DNA from: Medicago truncatula
Taxonomy: Eukaryota > Streptophyta > Magnoliopsida > Fabales > Fabaceae
Reading direction: 5' to 3'
Length of the DNA stretch: 64,000 bases
Assembly (NCBI RefSeq): GCF_003473485.1
Contig: NC_053046.1
Coordinates: 32,999,332-33,063,331 of the forward strand
Positions 1-10,518 of the stretch are shown here, piece by piece. The first letter of the stretch is position 1. Every line of letters begins with the position of its first letter. A program made the translations under genes and the position numbers. The notes under the pieces are model-generated. The model was not told the origin of the DNA. It saw nothing but the letters and a program-made list of their open reading frames with translations, and did not search any database.

Positions 1-620
1 TGTTAATCTGATGAATTGATGATACTAGAGGACTGGACTTTTGATGTCATTGTACAAACGGTAGGGTGTTACTCGTTACATTTTTGATGTTATAGTGTTA
101 ACTTCACCAAAAAAATCATTTTTATGACTTCACCATAGAATTTTCTTTTATTTTATTTATTATTCTTCTCTACTACCACTTGAGTAACCAAAATTAATAA
201 GAACATTTTCTTTTTTATAAATAATACTGATTAATGGAGCGAGTAGTAAATAAATGAAAGAACTATTAATCCAAAACACATTCCACCTCGGAGGGAGTAT
301 ATTGTTGAGGGGAATCTTTTAGATTTATAAGCGAAAATCAACATTTTAGATTTATTCATTAAATATTAAATTATGTATGTGGTCTATAATAAAAATTATA
401 TACATTATTAATTAAATGAATTTAAAATGTAAATTTTTACTTATAATAATGATCGGATGATGGATATACATATAAAGCATAAAGACAATCTATGTGATCA
501 CAACTGCAAAATATATCGATGCAGAAATTTTGATACGGTTTGTTTTTATATCTACAACCTAGAGGTGAGTCGTTACTTGCTTGGGAATTTCTACCAAATA
601 AAAAAAAATGTTTGAAATCT
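1..620. other. AT-rich intergenic DNA, no gene seen
   Basis: No coding exon is visible. Bases 480-545 resemble 27460-27530 upstream of OMT3 (shared GTGATCACAACTGCAAAA), so this looks like the distal end of the duplicated OMT upstream region. A GGAGGGAGTA motif near 291-300 looks like one end of a Stowaway-type MITE, but no partner end was found. Confidence 0.5.
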
Positions 621-621
621 T

Positions 622-2225
622 TTTTTTAAAGAAGTTAAAATGAATTATATTACCACCTCAAAAGAGTTTTTCTTAGCACAAGACGTGCTCAGGAAAGGAC
701 ATCAGAGTCAAGAACAATATTTACAATAGTTGCCTGAACAAAGCATAAAAACAGAAAAGAAACTCTTAGCCTATGCCCAATATGGTAAACGGACTAAGCC
801 ACCACCCATGGTAATTGAGGGGAAGAGAAATATACTTCGCCTTTAACCACGTAAAAGCAAGCGACTTAATCTTGTCGACCACCTGGATAACCAAACAATC
901 TTTGACATTAAACAGCCTATTGTTTCTTTCCTTCCATATTTCCCAAACTACAACAAACCAAATAACCTGAAGAATAGAGCGGTGCACCTTTGTGGTACCA
1001 CCACTACCGGTAAACTGAGTAAAATGACCCGACACCTGTAAAGGGGAAGCCACTGAAAAGCCTAACCACCTATAAATGAAGTGAAGATGTTTAAAATCTA
1101 GAATAAACCAAAAATAGAAATATTGATTTCAAGCATCAGAAGTTCAGAACAATCAACAAAAAGCCAAGGCAATAATAGAAGTCTGAATCATATGTGTGTA
1201 TTTTATGAAATGGAGCGTATCATATGACTCATCATAATATCTTCCAACAATCATGATTCGCATTGTTTAGGCAAAAAAAATTGTGCCACGTCCTTTGCTA
1301 TCCTTTCATGAGGTTAATTTTTGCTGAAAAATACTCAAGTGTTTGTTTTTCTAGTTGTATTATAGACACTCTCTTTTTAATATAAAGTGGTGACATGAAT
1401 TTCACTCGATTAAAGGATGAATGTTAAAAAGAGAGTGTTCACATCATTTCTCTTGTTTTATTTTTATTTTGAATAACCCAAAATATATATGTATATACAC
1501 ATACACACACACCAACAAGAAGCTCTCCTAAGCACGAGAAGTGCATGAGAAGAACTCTGAAAATCAAAAGTAGAATTTCTCTCTCGCCAAATGACCCAAA
1601 CAATATGTATTGAAGATCATATATTCTTGGAGTATCCACACAAACCGCTAAAAAGCAAAACCTAATCAGACAACTGAATGGGATTCATTGGTTATACAAA
1701 TCCATTGTCTAACTAGGCTCCATAAGCTTCCAAAAATATGACAACCCAAAATCAAATGGTCTATAGTTTCCTCGTGCCCGCACCCGGTAATAAAAACATT
1801 CAAGATATTGGTTGAATTATGTCATGCCTTACTAGGTTATCCTTTGTTGGAATTCGATTCTTAAAAAGTCTCCAAGCAAAAATAGAAACTTTCGAGGAGA
1901 CTGTTTTATTCCAAATGATGTTGTGATGGTCGTTAAAATGATTATCATCCGTCGCCGTCAAGAACTGATAAACACCTTGAGTAGTATAGTTTGGTGATAA
2001 CTGCCACTTATAATAATCTACAACACCATCCTACAAAACAATGTCAGATAAAAGAGTGCCACATCCCCCCACCTAGGCAAACAATTGACGCTACCACTTC
2101 CAACCTTCCCCATCTAAACTCCAATCTAAAGAAAACATTTCAGATATCGTGACATCTTTATTCTCCACCAAGTCAAAAAAAATCTCTTGTATCTCTTTTC
2201 TCCTTGAAACATTTAATATTGTAAG
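622..2225 (-). mobile_element. LINE (L1-type) 3' remnant
   Basis: Minus-strand translation shows two parts of the L1 C-terminal region. Bases about 1680-2220 encode a degraded zf-RVT zinc-binding region (readable AWRLFKNRIPTKDNL), with several stops. Bases 766-1053 encode the last segment, with the motif VVWEIWKERNNRLFN. A poly-T run at 622-629 marks the poly(A) tail on the minus strand, and the 3' UTR motif TTAGCACAAGACGTGCTC resembles that of the LINE at 59.5 kb. The stretch 1060-1660 separates the two parts and is not recognisable as LINE; it may be a later insertion. No target duplication was found. Confidence 0.7.
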
Positions 2226-2489
2226 AAATGAGGAGATCCAAACATACACACTACAAATCTAAATAGAGAAAATGTGATAAATCATGTAGCTGAGATTCTT
2301 GATAAAAATAGTTTAAAGTTTAAGAGGGTTCAGACGCATCTCACGGTGGCTTCCCCACGACAACTTCAGTGGCCGACACTGATGGCAGATTTTTTGGGTT
2401 TGGATCTTGGTTTTTTATTTCCTTCAAGTTTTTGGTTTTGCATATGGAAGTTTCTCCACATTTAGTTTTCAAGAATCAATATAACTACT

Positions 2490-2575
2490 TTTTTGGTGGT
2501 GTCCGAGGTTCGAACCCCAGACCTTGCATATATTATGCATTGTTCATACCAACTGAGCAATGCTCACGAGGACAA
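2490..2575 (-). mobile_element. tRNA-derived SINE fragment
   Basis: On the minus strand a tRNA-like A box (GCTCAGTTGGTA) is followed about 45 bases later by a B box (GGGGTTCGAACC). The flanking words match the SINE at 4.3 kb and the fragments at 41.5 and 58.7 kb. No CCA-compatible acceptor stem is formed, so it is not a tRNA gene. Confidence 0.6.
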
Positions 2576-2735
2576 CTACTAAAACCATCATAAATGGGTT
2601 TGTTCAATTTAATTATTTTTTTTCCTTGTAAAATTTTAACAGTTGGACTGATCAAAAGCTAAAACATTTGTAGGAGGAATAACAATAGAGGTATTGGTTG
2701 TGGAGGATCAAAACCCTAATTTTGTATTTGAGAAA

Positions 2736-2868
2736 TGATATTTGTACAACCATTTTATAACAACTTTTTGACAACTTTCTCTCTCATACTCATATTAAAT
2801 TCTTATCATCTCTCTTCCACAAATGAAAGTTGTAATCAAAGATGTTACAAATGGTTGTACAAATATCA
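2736..2868. mobile_element. Foldback MITE (family 1)
   Basis: The ends are a 19-bp inverted repeat: TGATATTTGTACAACCATT at 2736-2754 and its exact complement at 2850-2868. A related copy lies at 42700-42874. No transposase is encoded. Confidence 0.65.
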
Positions 2869-2869
2869 C

Positions 2870-4280
2870 TATTTGTATTTTTCTCTTTCCCTTTTATTTT
2901 TGCTTCAAATATTCGTTATGTCTTTTCTTCAAGGAGCAAACTAAGCGGTTGTTATCCTATCATACTTTGGTTTGAGGGGCCAACTTAAATCACAAAGAGA
3001 TCTATGAAACATGCAAACTAATTATTTGTTTGGGAATTCAAAAAAAAAAAAAAAAAATTGAAAGGCAGAAATTCAAAACTTAAGGGGTTGAGTTTTGAAA
3101 ACTTCTTTGTCCCTTGGATGATCTTTTTAAAAAGCATTATGTACATAATTTTACTAGCTTATCAACCATCCAAGACAATTCGCTATATGTAAACTTATTG
3201 GCTATCCGTTATATTTTACCAAACATAATCAGATACAATTTAAAAAAGAAAAGAATATTACGACGTGACATTTTTAGATTTGAAAGTTCAAGTTGAAAAA
3301 CATAAATAAAGAACCAAACATGGAAATAGGTTAAATTCAAAGTACAACAAACATAATTTTGTCTTTTAGTATATTAATAGTACTGTTCAAGAAGTGGAAA
3401 CGAGTTTCTCATAAAATATACTACAAGAAGTGCAAACAAGTTGCATGTTTGGATTAAACTAAACAAGTTGTCATGTTTAAAGAAATTCAACATGACAAGG
3501 ACAAAATACACTGAGATTGTTTAATATTTCATCAAAGAGAAGTTGGATAAGGAATTGATAAGTAAGACCTATATTTCTTTTGTGCATCAGCTAACATATA
3601 TGTCAACAAAGGACTTACCAACTTAAAGATTATGTCAACTTGTAAGTTATCAAAGATAAAAATTCATGTTGTCTTAAATTATAAAAAAAAAAAAAAAAAA
3701 TAAAACATATATTTTCTTTGTCATTTCATATCTATTAGCTAGTTCAACTCTTAATTTTATCAAACAATACGAAACAAATCAGTTAGCTTGTTCGTTATTA
3801 ACTAACTTATCAGCTATTCACTATAAACACATCCTCTAAAAGCTAGATTATCCGTTGTATAACTGCTAATTCTTTTATCAGACAACGATAGTAGAGGTTA
3901 AAAACCAGACTACAATGTAGTATACATTTTGAGATTTTAAGGATCAAATTGAACAAAATAAAATAAAGAACCAATAATGGAAATAGAATAAATTTAACGT
4001 ACAACAAACGTAATTTTGTCTTTTATATATTAAAAAGTACTGTTCAAGAAGTGCAAACAAGTTTCCCAGAAAAAATAGAAGTGCAAACAAGTTGCATGCT
4101 TGGATTAAACTAAGCAAGTCTTAGCAATAATAGACAGCTAACCATGATGATATCGCCAGATCATAGTGTTATAAAATTCCAACAACCATTTATTAGCATA
4201 GTGCTCATTTTTAGTCAAACAAATAATAGGATTAATGTGGGTATATACAAAGTCTATAGTCACCGGTTATATGAATTAAA
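2870..4280. repeat. Intergenic DNA with an internal direct duplication
   Basis: No gene is visible. About 170 bases at 3300-3470 recur in the same orientation at 3960-4125; both carry AATTTTGTCTTTTA, TACTGTTCAAGAAGTG and AAGTGCAAACAAGTTGCATG. The motif AAGTGCAAACGAGTT also occurs at 27551-27566, upstream of OMT3. Long A runs lie at 3041-3058 and 3682-3700. Confidence 0.6.
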
Positions 4281-4294
4281 AAATTTGAATTTAT

Positions 4295-4435
4295 AGTCCC
4301 GTGAGTATAGCTCAGTTGGTCAGGAACATATATTGTTATATGTAGGGGTTGAGATTCGAACCTCGGAACTCCATTTATTCACCTTGAAAAAGTGAATCAA
4401 TAGGCCACTTGAACAAAAAAAAAAAAAAAAAAAAA
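4295..4435 (+). mobile_element. tRNA-derived SINE with poly(A) tail
   Basis: An A box (TAGCTCAGTTGG) and a B box (AGATTCGAACCT) lie in a tRNA-like head, followed by a unique body and an A run of about 25. The flanks TTTGAATTTATA and TTGGATTTATA are a nearly matching target duplication. The head lacks a folded acceptor stem, so it is a SINE and not a functional tRNA. Confidence 0.75.
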
Positions 4436-4459
4436 AAAATTGGATTTATAATTAAAAAA

Positions 4460-4876
4460 GGTCAAATACATCTAAAGGTCCTTTAAGTTTTTCGTTTTTT
4501 CCAAAGTGGTCCTTTAAGTTTCAAAAGTCCCAAACAAGTCCTTTAAGTTTCAAAAGTCTCAAACAAGTCATTTTAGTTTTTGAATCGTTTCAAACAAGTT
4601 CTTTTAGAGAATGATGGTGATGATTCAGATGATAGCAACAAAGAGCATTATCCACCATTTGTCATGCCTAAAAAGATGACTAATTTTAAGTGGATGTTAG
4701 GAGCCAGATTTGGTACCAAAGATGAGTTCAAGGAAGCAATTACCAACTATGTTATCTACATTATGACTTGTTTGAAACGATTCAAAAACTAAAAGGACTT
4801 GTTTGAGACTTTTGAAACTTAAAGGACCACTTTGGGAAAAACTAAAAACTTAAAGGATCTTTAGATGCATTTGATC
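4460..4876. mobile_element. Non-autonomous Mutator-like element with transposase remnant
   Basis: Long terminal inverted repeats of about 140 bp are visible. The left end reads GGTCAAATACATCTAAAGG and the complement of the right end GATCAAATGCATCTAAAGA; further inside both carry TCCTTTAAGTTTCAAAAGTC and TTTTTGAATCGTTTCAAAC. Between them about 160 bp encode FKWMLGARFGTKDEFKEAI on the plus strand, which resembles the N-terminal DNA-binding region of plant MuDR transposases. AT-rich flanks make the expected 9-bp target duplication impossible to confirm. Confidence 0.75.
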
Positions 4877-5010
4877 TAAAAAAAAATGTATTAAAATTCG
4901 GTATACAAGGGAGTAAGTTTTTGACTGAATTGAAAAACTGTCCTAAATTTGTCAGCAAATGAATTTGTGACTGATTTATAAAAAATTGCTAAATCACATG
5001 CCAGTTAACC

Positions 5011-5019
5011 ATATATATA
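5011..5019 (+). promoter_or_regulatory. Putative TATA box of OMT1
   Basis: ATATATATA lies about 76 bases before the OMT1 start. The corresponding TATATATAAA at 28426-28435 lies at a similar distance before OMT3, within homologous leader sequence. Confidence 0.5.
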
Positions 5020-5094
5020 GACCTAAAAATGTTAGGCTCCTCCAATCCATATATACTTCAAAACTTTCTAATAGAATTCAAGTAGCAAGTAAGT

Positions 5095-7145
5095 ATGGAA
5101 TCCCAAAATATAGAGCAGGTTGCTTCCAATTTGCTCAAAGCTCAAAGCCATGTATGGAATCACATGTTTAACTTCATAAATTCCATGTCACTTAAATGTG
5201 TAGTTGACTTAGGCATACCAGATATCATACACAACTATGGCAAACCCATACCACTCTCAAAACTCATTTCTTCACTATCAATCCACCCTTCAAAAAACCA
5301 CGGCATTCATCGCTTGATGCGAATCATGACTCACTCCGGCTTCTTCTCTCAAAAAAACGTTATAGGGAATGAGCTAGAAATTGAGTATATGTTAACTGAT
5401 GCATCTAAACTATTACTCAAGGACAATCCAATGAGTGTGGCACCATACGTGCACGCAATGGTCAATCCAGTTATGATGAATCCATGGTATCAATTCTCTA
5501 CTTGGTTAAAAAATGACGATACTAACACATTCGAGACGACACATGGGATGTCAACATGGGAGTATGCTGCACGTGACTCCGAAATTAACAACTTATTTAA
5601 CGAGTCAATGGCAAATGATACTCGATTAGTTTCTGATTTGTTGGTTGAGAAATGCAAGGGAGTGTTCAATGAAGTTGAGTCATTGGTTGATGTTGGAGGA
5701 GGTACGGGGACCATGGCAAAGACTCTTGTCAAATCATTCCCACAAATGGAGTGCATTGTGTTTGATCTTCCACATGTTGTTGATGGCTTGCAAGGAAGTG
5801 AAAAGCTAAGATATGTTGGTGGAGACATGTTTAAGGAAATTCCACCAGCAGATGCAATTTTGTTGAAGGTAAAAATGTTGAAATATTAAGAGAAACTCCA
5901 TAGATAATGTTTTAATTTGGTATTTTTGGTACCCTCTACGTAATTTTATAAAAAAAATAAATTGTTTTATTATATGTCAATTTACAATATCAATGCATCA
6001 TTAATTATCTTTTGGCTAAATTGCACTTTTGACCTTCCAACTTTCAATAACCGTCGATTTTAGCCCCAAATTTTCAAAATAGCACTTTTGGCTCCCGGCT
6101 TAGCAACTTTTGCAAAATGATGCCCCGTTGATTTTGACCAAACCAACACATACGTGGACAACAAATTTGACGATTTGGATGCTACATATGTATTTTATTA
6201 TTTGGTTAAATTGCACTTTTGATCCCTCAACTTACATAAACCGGCGATTTTAATTTGACCCCAACGCCGACGTTGACCTGGTCAAAATCAAGGGGGGCAT
6301 CACCTTTTCAAATGTGGTTAAACTTGGTGGGACTAAAAGTGCTATTTTAAAAGTTTAGGGGCTAAAATTGCCGGTTTGTGAAATTTAAGGGGTCAAAAGT
6401 GCAATTTAATTAGTCTGAACTTTTTTCAATTATACCATCTAATTTTCATTGCAGCACTTTCAATTCATTATCTTCCACGGTGAATAGACCAATACTTGAT
6501 GAGAATACTTTAGTAAAAAAAAAAAAAAAAATCTCTCTCTTTCACTTGTACAAACTTCCCAATTGCATAAAATTATAAAAATGTCATTCATTATGAGACA
6601 AAAGGAATAGTAACAAAGAACAAATTGTAGAACTCCTACATTTTTTATGTCTTAACCCATGCCACTTTACCACTCATTCGAGGACAAGTCCATTCTACTC
6701 CTACCCTAGTCCACTTCTCCTACATTTTAATAATCGTCCCATCATATTCTCCTTATACTTTATCTTCTTTTCACATTAGGTTATTCTCTTTTGTTTATCT
6801 TTCTTTCATAACTCAAACAAAGTCTTAATGAAATTGCAGTGGATATTGCATGATTGGAACGACGAGCAATGTTTGAAGATTTTAAAGAATTGTAAGGATG
6901 CAATATCAAAGAAAGGTAAAGAAGGAAAGGTAGTTATCATAGACATGGTGTTAGATTGTGAGAAGGGAGACAATAATGAATCAGTTGAAACACAACTCTT
7001 CTTTGATATGTTGATGATGGCCCTATTAACAGGAAAAGAGAGAAATGAGAAGGAATGGATGAAATTGATTTCTTTGGCTGGTTTTAATGACTACAAGATA
7101 ACACCAATTCTAGGCTTAAGGTCCATGATTGAGATCTATCCATAA
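5095..7145 (+). CDS. OMT1, isoflavonoid-type O-methyltransferase
   Basis: Two exons, 5095-5868 and 6840-7145, give 359 aa, the usual size for plant S-adenosylmethionine-dependent small-molecule O-methyltransferases. The N-terminal half (about 1-130) is the dimerisation region. The AdoMet loop VDVGGGTG is at 198-205, FDLPHVV at 223-229 and GGDMF at 242-246. The exon junction falls exactly between LLK and WILHDWND, placing the catalytic base at His262; IIDMV with Asp293 follows. Similarity to isoflavone 7-O- and 4'-O-methyltransferases is by recalled family motifs, so the substrate is inferred only as a flavonoid or isoflavonoid hydroxyl. The start ATG gives the same MESQN N-terminus as OMT3. 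The 971-bp intron holds a foldback element. OMT3 is its closest relative here. Confidence 0.9.
6013..6412. mobile_element. Foldback DNA element in OMT1 intron
   Basis: The ends carry the inverted repeat TAAATTGCACTTTTGACC (left, near 6017-6034) and GGTCAAAAGTGCAATTTA (right, near 6391-6408). A third, internal copy near 6205-6222 (TTAAATTGCACTTTTGATCC) suggests a nested or partly duplicated copy. No transposase is encoded and no target duplication was recognised. OMT3 lacks this insert in its shorter intron. Confidence 0.65.
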
Positions 7146-8042
7146 AATATAATATCTATCCATTTATCAACAACATTCTTTAGGCCTCTCTTCCTTCTTT
7201 GGCCATCTACATTGGTTTTTCTTCCATTTTATTTGAATAAGTGATTTTAATTTTAACTTTTTTTTTTTTTTTTGCATTTTTCCGTAATTTGTAAGTATTT
7301 TGTCATTGAGGAGTGCTATATAGCACGACACTTTTGTCGTGCAAAGCACATGAACACTTACAAACTTCCTATTTACAGATTTGTTTAATTATTTTAATAT
7401 GTTAAGGAAAAAACCAAATGAAAAATGTTCCAAATCTCATAACTAGTCCACCGCCAACCGCACATCAACTCTATTTGGTGTCATCCTTTACACGCTTTAC
7501 ACGGAAATTGTCATTGCCTCCCACCGACATTGTTGTCATTATAAAGATTGAAATACCATAGTGTAAATCCATATAAAATCGTTTCATCTAAGAAAGAGAG
7601 GGAGATAGATCAGAGCAATGAAACTCAAAAAAGGTGAGAGGGTGAGAGATAGTGGCAAGGAAGCAGAGCAGTGTTACTGGAACAATTAAAAATATCATCA
7701 AACCATCTAAATAATCAATTAAAGAGGATTGTGCATTAGTAGCATTACGAGCAAGAAAGATGTTATAGCAGGTCAATTGAAAATTGAAACGGAGGATATG
7801 AAGCTGAAAATACAACACATAAATAAAGAGAAACGTGTTTGATATGGCAAACCAAGTAGAAATAGTGCATTCGTGTGTAGCACGAAAAATCTTGTCGTGT
7901 TGAAAATTTGGTCGTGTTGAAAATTCGTGTATATATTCATTTGAATATTGAATATATACACAGAAATGGTAGGTAATTAAGTTTTCCCCTTAACATAGTT
8001 GCGTTCCAGAAGTGTTGATTATTACTAATAACCAACTAGGCT
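7146..8042. other. OMT1-OMT2 intergenic region
   Basis: No gene is seen. A block at 7313-7350 (GTGCTATATAGCACGACAC) and one at 7873-7915 (GTAGCACGAAAAATCTTGTCG) may be the ends of a decayed DNA transposon with CACGACA-type ends. This is suggestive only, because the arms match poorly. Confidence 0.3.
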
Positions 8043-8050
8043 TATAAATA
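8043..8050 (+). promoter_or_regulatory. Putative TATA box of OMT2
   Basis: TATAAATA lies 55 bases before the ATG of the OMT2 pseudogene, so the promoter core appears to be kept. Confidence 0.5.
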
Positions 8051-8104
8051 GAGGCCAAAATGAAGAGAGGTTCCATAATTTAAATCTTTGCTAACGTATA
8101 TAGA

Positions 8105-10069
8105 ATGGAATCTCACAATTCTTCCACTTTGCTTAAAGCTCAAAGCCACATATGGAATCATATTTGCAACTTCATAAATTCCATGTCACTTAAGTGTGTA
8201 GTTGACTTAGGAATACCTGATATTATACACAACTATGGCAAACCCATGCCACTTTCAAAACTCATTTCTTCACTACCAATCCACCCTTCAAAAAAATCCT
8301 GCATCTATCGCTTAATGCAAATCATGACTCAATCTGGCTTCTTCTATGAACACGATGTTACTGAGAATGAGCTAGAAATCGATTATATTCTAACCGATGA
8401 ATCTATACTGTTGCTTAAGGATCACCCCATGAGTGTGACACCATTTTTGCAAGCCGTACTACATCCAATTTTGGCAAACCCGTGGCATGAAATGTCCGGT
8501 TGGTTAAAAACTGATGATCCTTCAACATTTGGAACTACACATGGGATGTCGATGTGGGATTATGCGGCGCGTGAGCCTAAATTTAACAACTTATTCAATG
8601 AGAAGTGTGGTGATTGAGAAGTGTGGTGGAGTGTTCAATGGATTGGAATCATTGGTTGATGTTGGAGGAGGCACAGGGACCATGGCAAAGGCTCTTGCCA
8701 AATCATTCCCACAATTAGAGTGCACTGTGTTTGATCTTCCACATGTTGTTGATGGCTTGCAAGGAGGTGATAACTTAAACTATGTTGGTGGAGATATGTT
8801 TAAGAGAATTCCTCCAGCTGATGCTATTTTGTTGAAGGTAAAGTGTTCTATGATGTTGGGTTAATTCATTTTGAATTATTCCATTGTTTGATTTATGTGC
8901 ATTTATTAGCAAAAAAAAATAAAATCAACACCTTAGTATTATCTTATAATAATCTCACTTAATTTCAACATAGATTAGCATGAGGAAGAGAAGTATTATT
9001 GAGAGAACTAAAAATTTGATTGATTATAAATGTCAAATGTAACAGGTATTTCTATTAGAGTTCGGAGATTTTAGATATACTTCTAACTTTAGAGAGAAAA
9101 ATTGTATTTAGTCTTTTCAATTAAGAGTAAATAAATGTACATAAAAAAGGTAGTTGGCAAATATCCCAAAATGTTTGAAATTGAATGAAGCTTCCACATG
9201 TTCGGATTGAGGACCACGCCACAATGTTCCAATATCCAAAACGATTATGTCGAACTATATAATGTATAGACAACATTAGGTTTTCTTAGTGGCTGAGTTA
9301 GGTGTTAGAAACTAGTATCAAACATGTGCATCTTTACCAATTAAATTATATGAGTATTAGTTCCAGTGATTGAGTTAAACACCTAAAACAGATTGAAAAA
9401 GTGGTTTGGAATTCAAATTGTTGCTACTCATGAAACATATTTACAACTAACGTTTACATACAGAAAAACTATTTGAGTATTAGATAGATGGGAATTTATA
9501 ATTTGCTGTGGTGCATAAGAAAAGTCACAAAATTAAGACCATTGATAGACTATAGTCAATCGACATTAAGAGCAAGCATTATGAGTCCAATTATTTTCTC
9601 CTGGAAACCAAGAAAACAACTCGACACATTTATGTATTTAGTACAAAAATATGCTTCAACTAATAAGCATATGTGTTGATCGATATATGTGCAAAAACGT
9701 ATTCATACTATAAGACTGTTAATTTCCTTTTAATAATTCTGATCCTTTTTACTTTGAATGATGCAGTGGATATTGCATGATTGGAATGATGAGGAATGCG
9801 TAAAGATATTAAGGAATTGTAAGGATGCAATAGCGAAGAAAGGTAAAGAAGGAAAGGTGATTATCATAGACATGGTGGTGGAGAAAGAGAAGGGAAACAG
9901 TGAATCGGCTAAAACACAACTCTTCTTTGATATGCTCATGATGGTGTTGGCCACCGGAAAAGAGAGAACCAAGAAAGAATGGGTTAAGTTGATTTCCTCT
10001 GCAGGGTTCAATGACTACAAGATAACTCCAGTATTGGGTTTAAGGTCTGTCATTGAGATTTATCCATGA
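8105..10069 (+). pseudogene. OMT2, broken O-methyltransferase
   Basis: Two exon regions, 8105-8837 and 9767-10069, match OMT1 and OMT3 along their length. Compared with OMT1, 39 bases between FNE and VEK are replaced by 10 bases near 8601-8610. This net loss of 29 bases shifts the frame, so translation from the ATG stops at 8615-8617 after 170 aa, before the AdoMet-binding loop. Downstream the sequence is still clean: [15 protein letters not shown], the LLK/WILHDWND splice junction and IIDMV are all intact. The good condition of the rest suggests recent inactivation. A short direct repeat GAGAAGTGTGGTG at the lesion suggests slippage or templated repair. Splice sites look normal. Confidence 0.85.
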
Positions 10070-10518
10070 TGAAATCTAGCCAATTGTCATCATCCTCGGT
10101 TGAGAAGTGAATAAGAATGGATCAACACTGTGATCATTCATATATGTGGTTGTAATTTAATTTATTTGTCTCATTAGGGACTTTTATTTGTAACAATAAT
10201 CAAGGCTTTAAATAACGGTCACACAAGTAACTATTATGGTTGTGCCGCGGTCTTTGATATTGAGAAGAATGCACTCAGATGGGGCTCCCCTGAGTTGCAG
10301 TTGCAGAAGTTTCCAAAAAATATTTCGATATCCCCATTCCAAAGACTTTTTTTTCGATTTGTTATAGCTAGAGACATCTTTCTAAAAATAATAATAAAAC
10401 TCATGTGAACCCTTCATTATGTGTGATTGTTAGAAAAATCATGTACAAGAAAGTAATTCAAAAATAATTCGAAAAATCAGTTGAACATGATCAGTACCTT
10501 CACAACAGAATACATGTA
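10070..10518. other. OMT2-PUS-A intergenic region (convergent 3' ends)
   Basis: No gene is seen. This is the 3' flank of both genes. A stretch near 10203-10255 (GGCTTTAAATAACGG, TTGTGCCGCGG) resembles the end of the MITE family found in the peroxidase introns, but only one end is visible. Confidence 0.4.

Noticed and set aside
4297-4375. Possible tRNA gene
   Set aside because: A and B boxes are present but there is no paired acceptor stem, and a poly(A) tail with flanking repeats identifies a SINE.
5490-5828. 112-aa minus-strand open frame
   Set aside because: It is an antisense shadow of OMT1 exon 1.
9730-10011. 93-aa minus-strand open frame
   Set aside because: Antisense shadow of OMT2 exon 2; the same shadow occurs over OMT3 exon 2.
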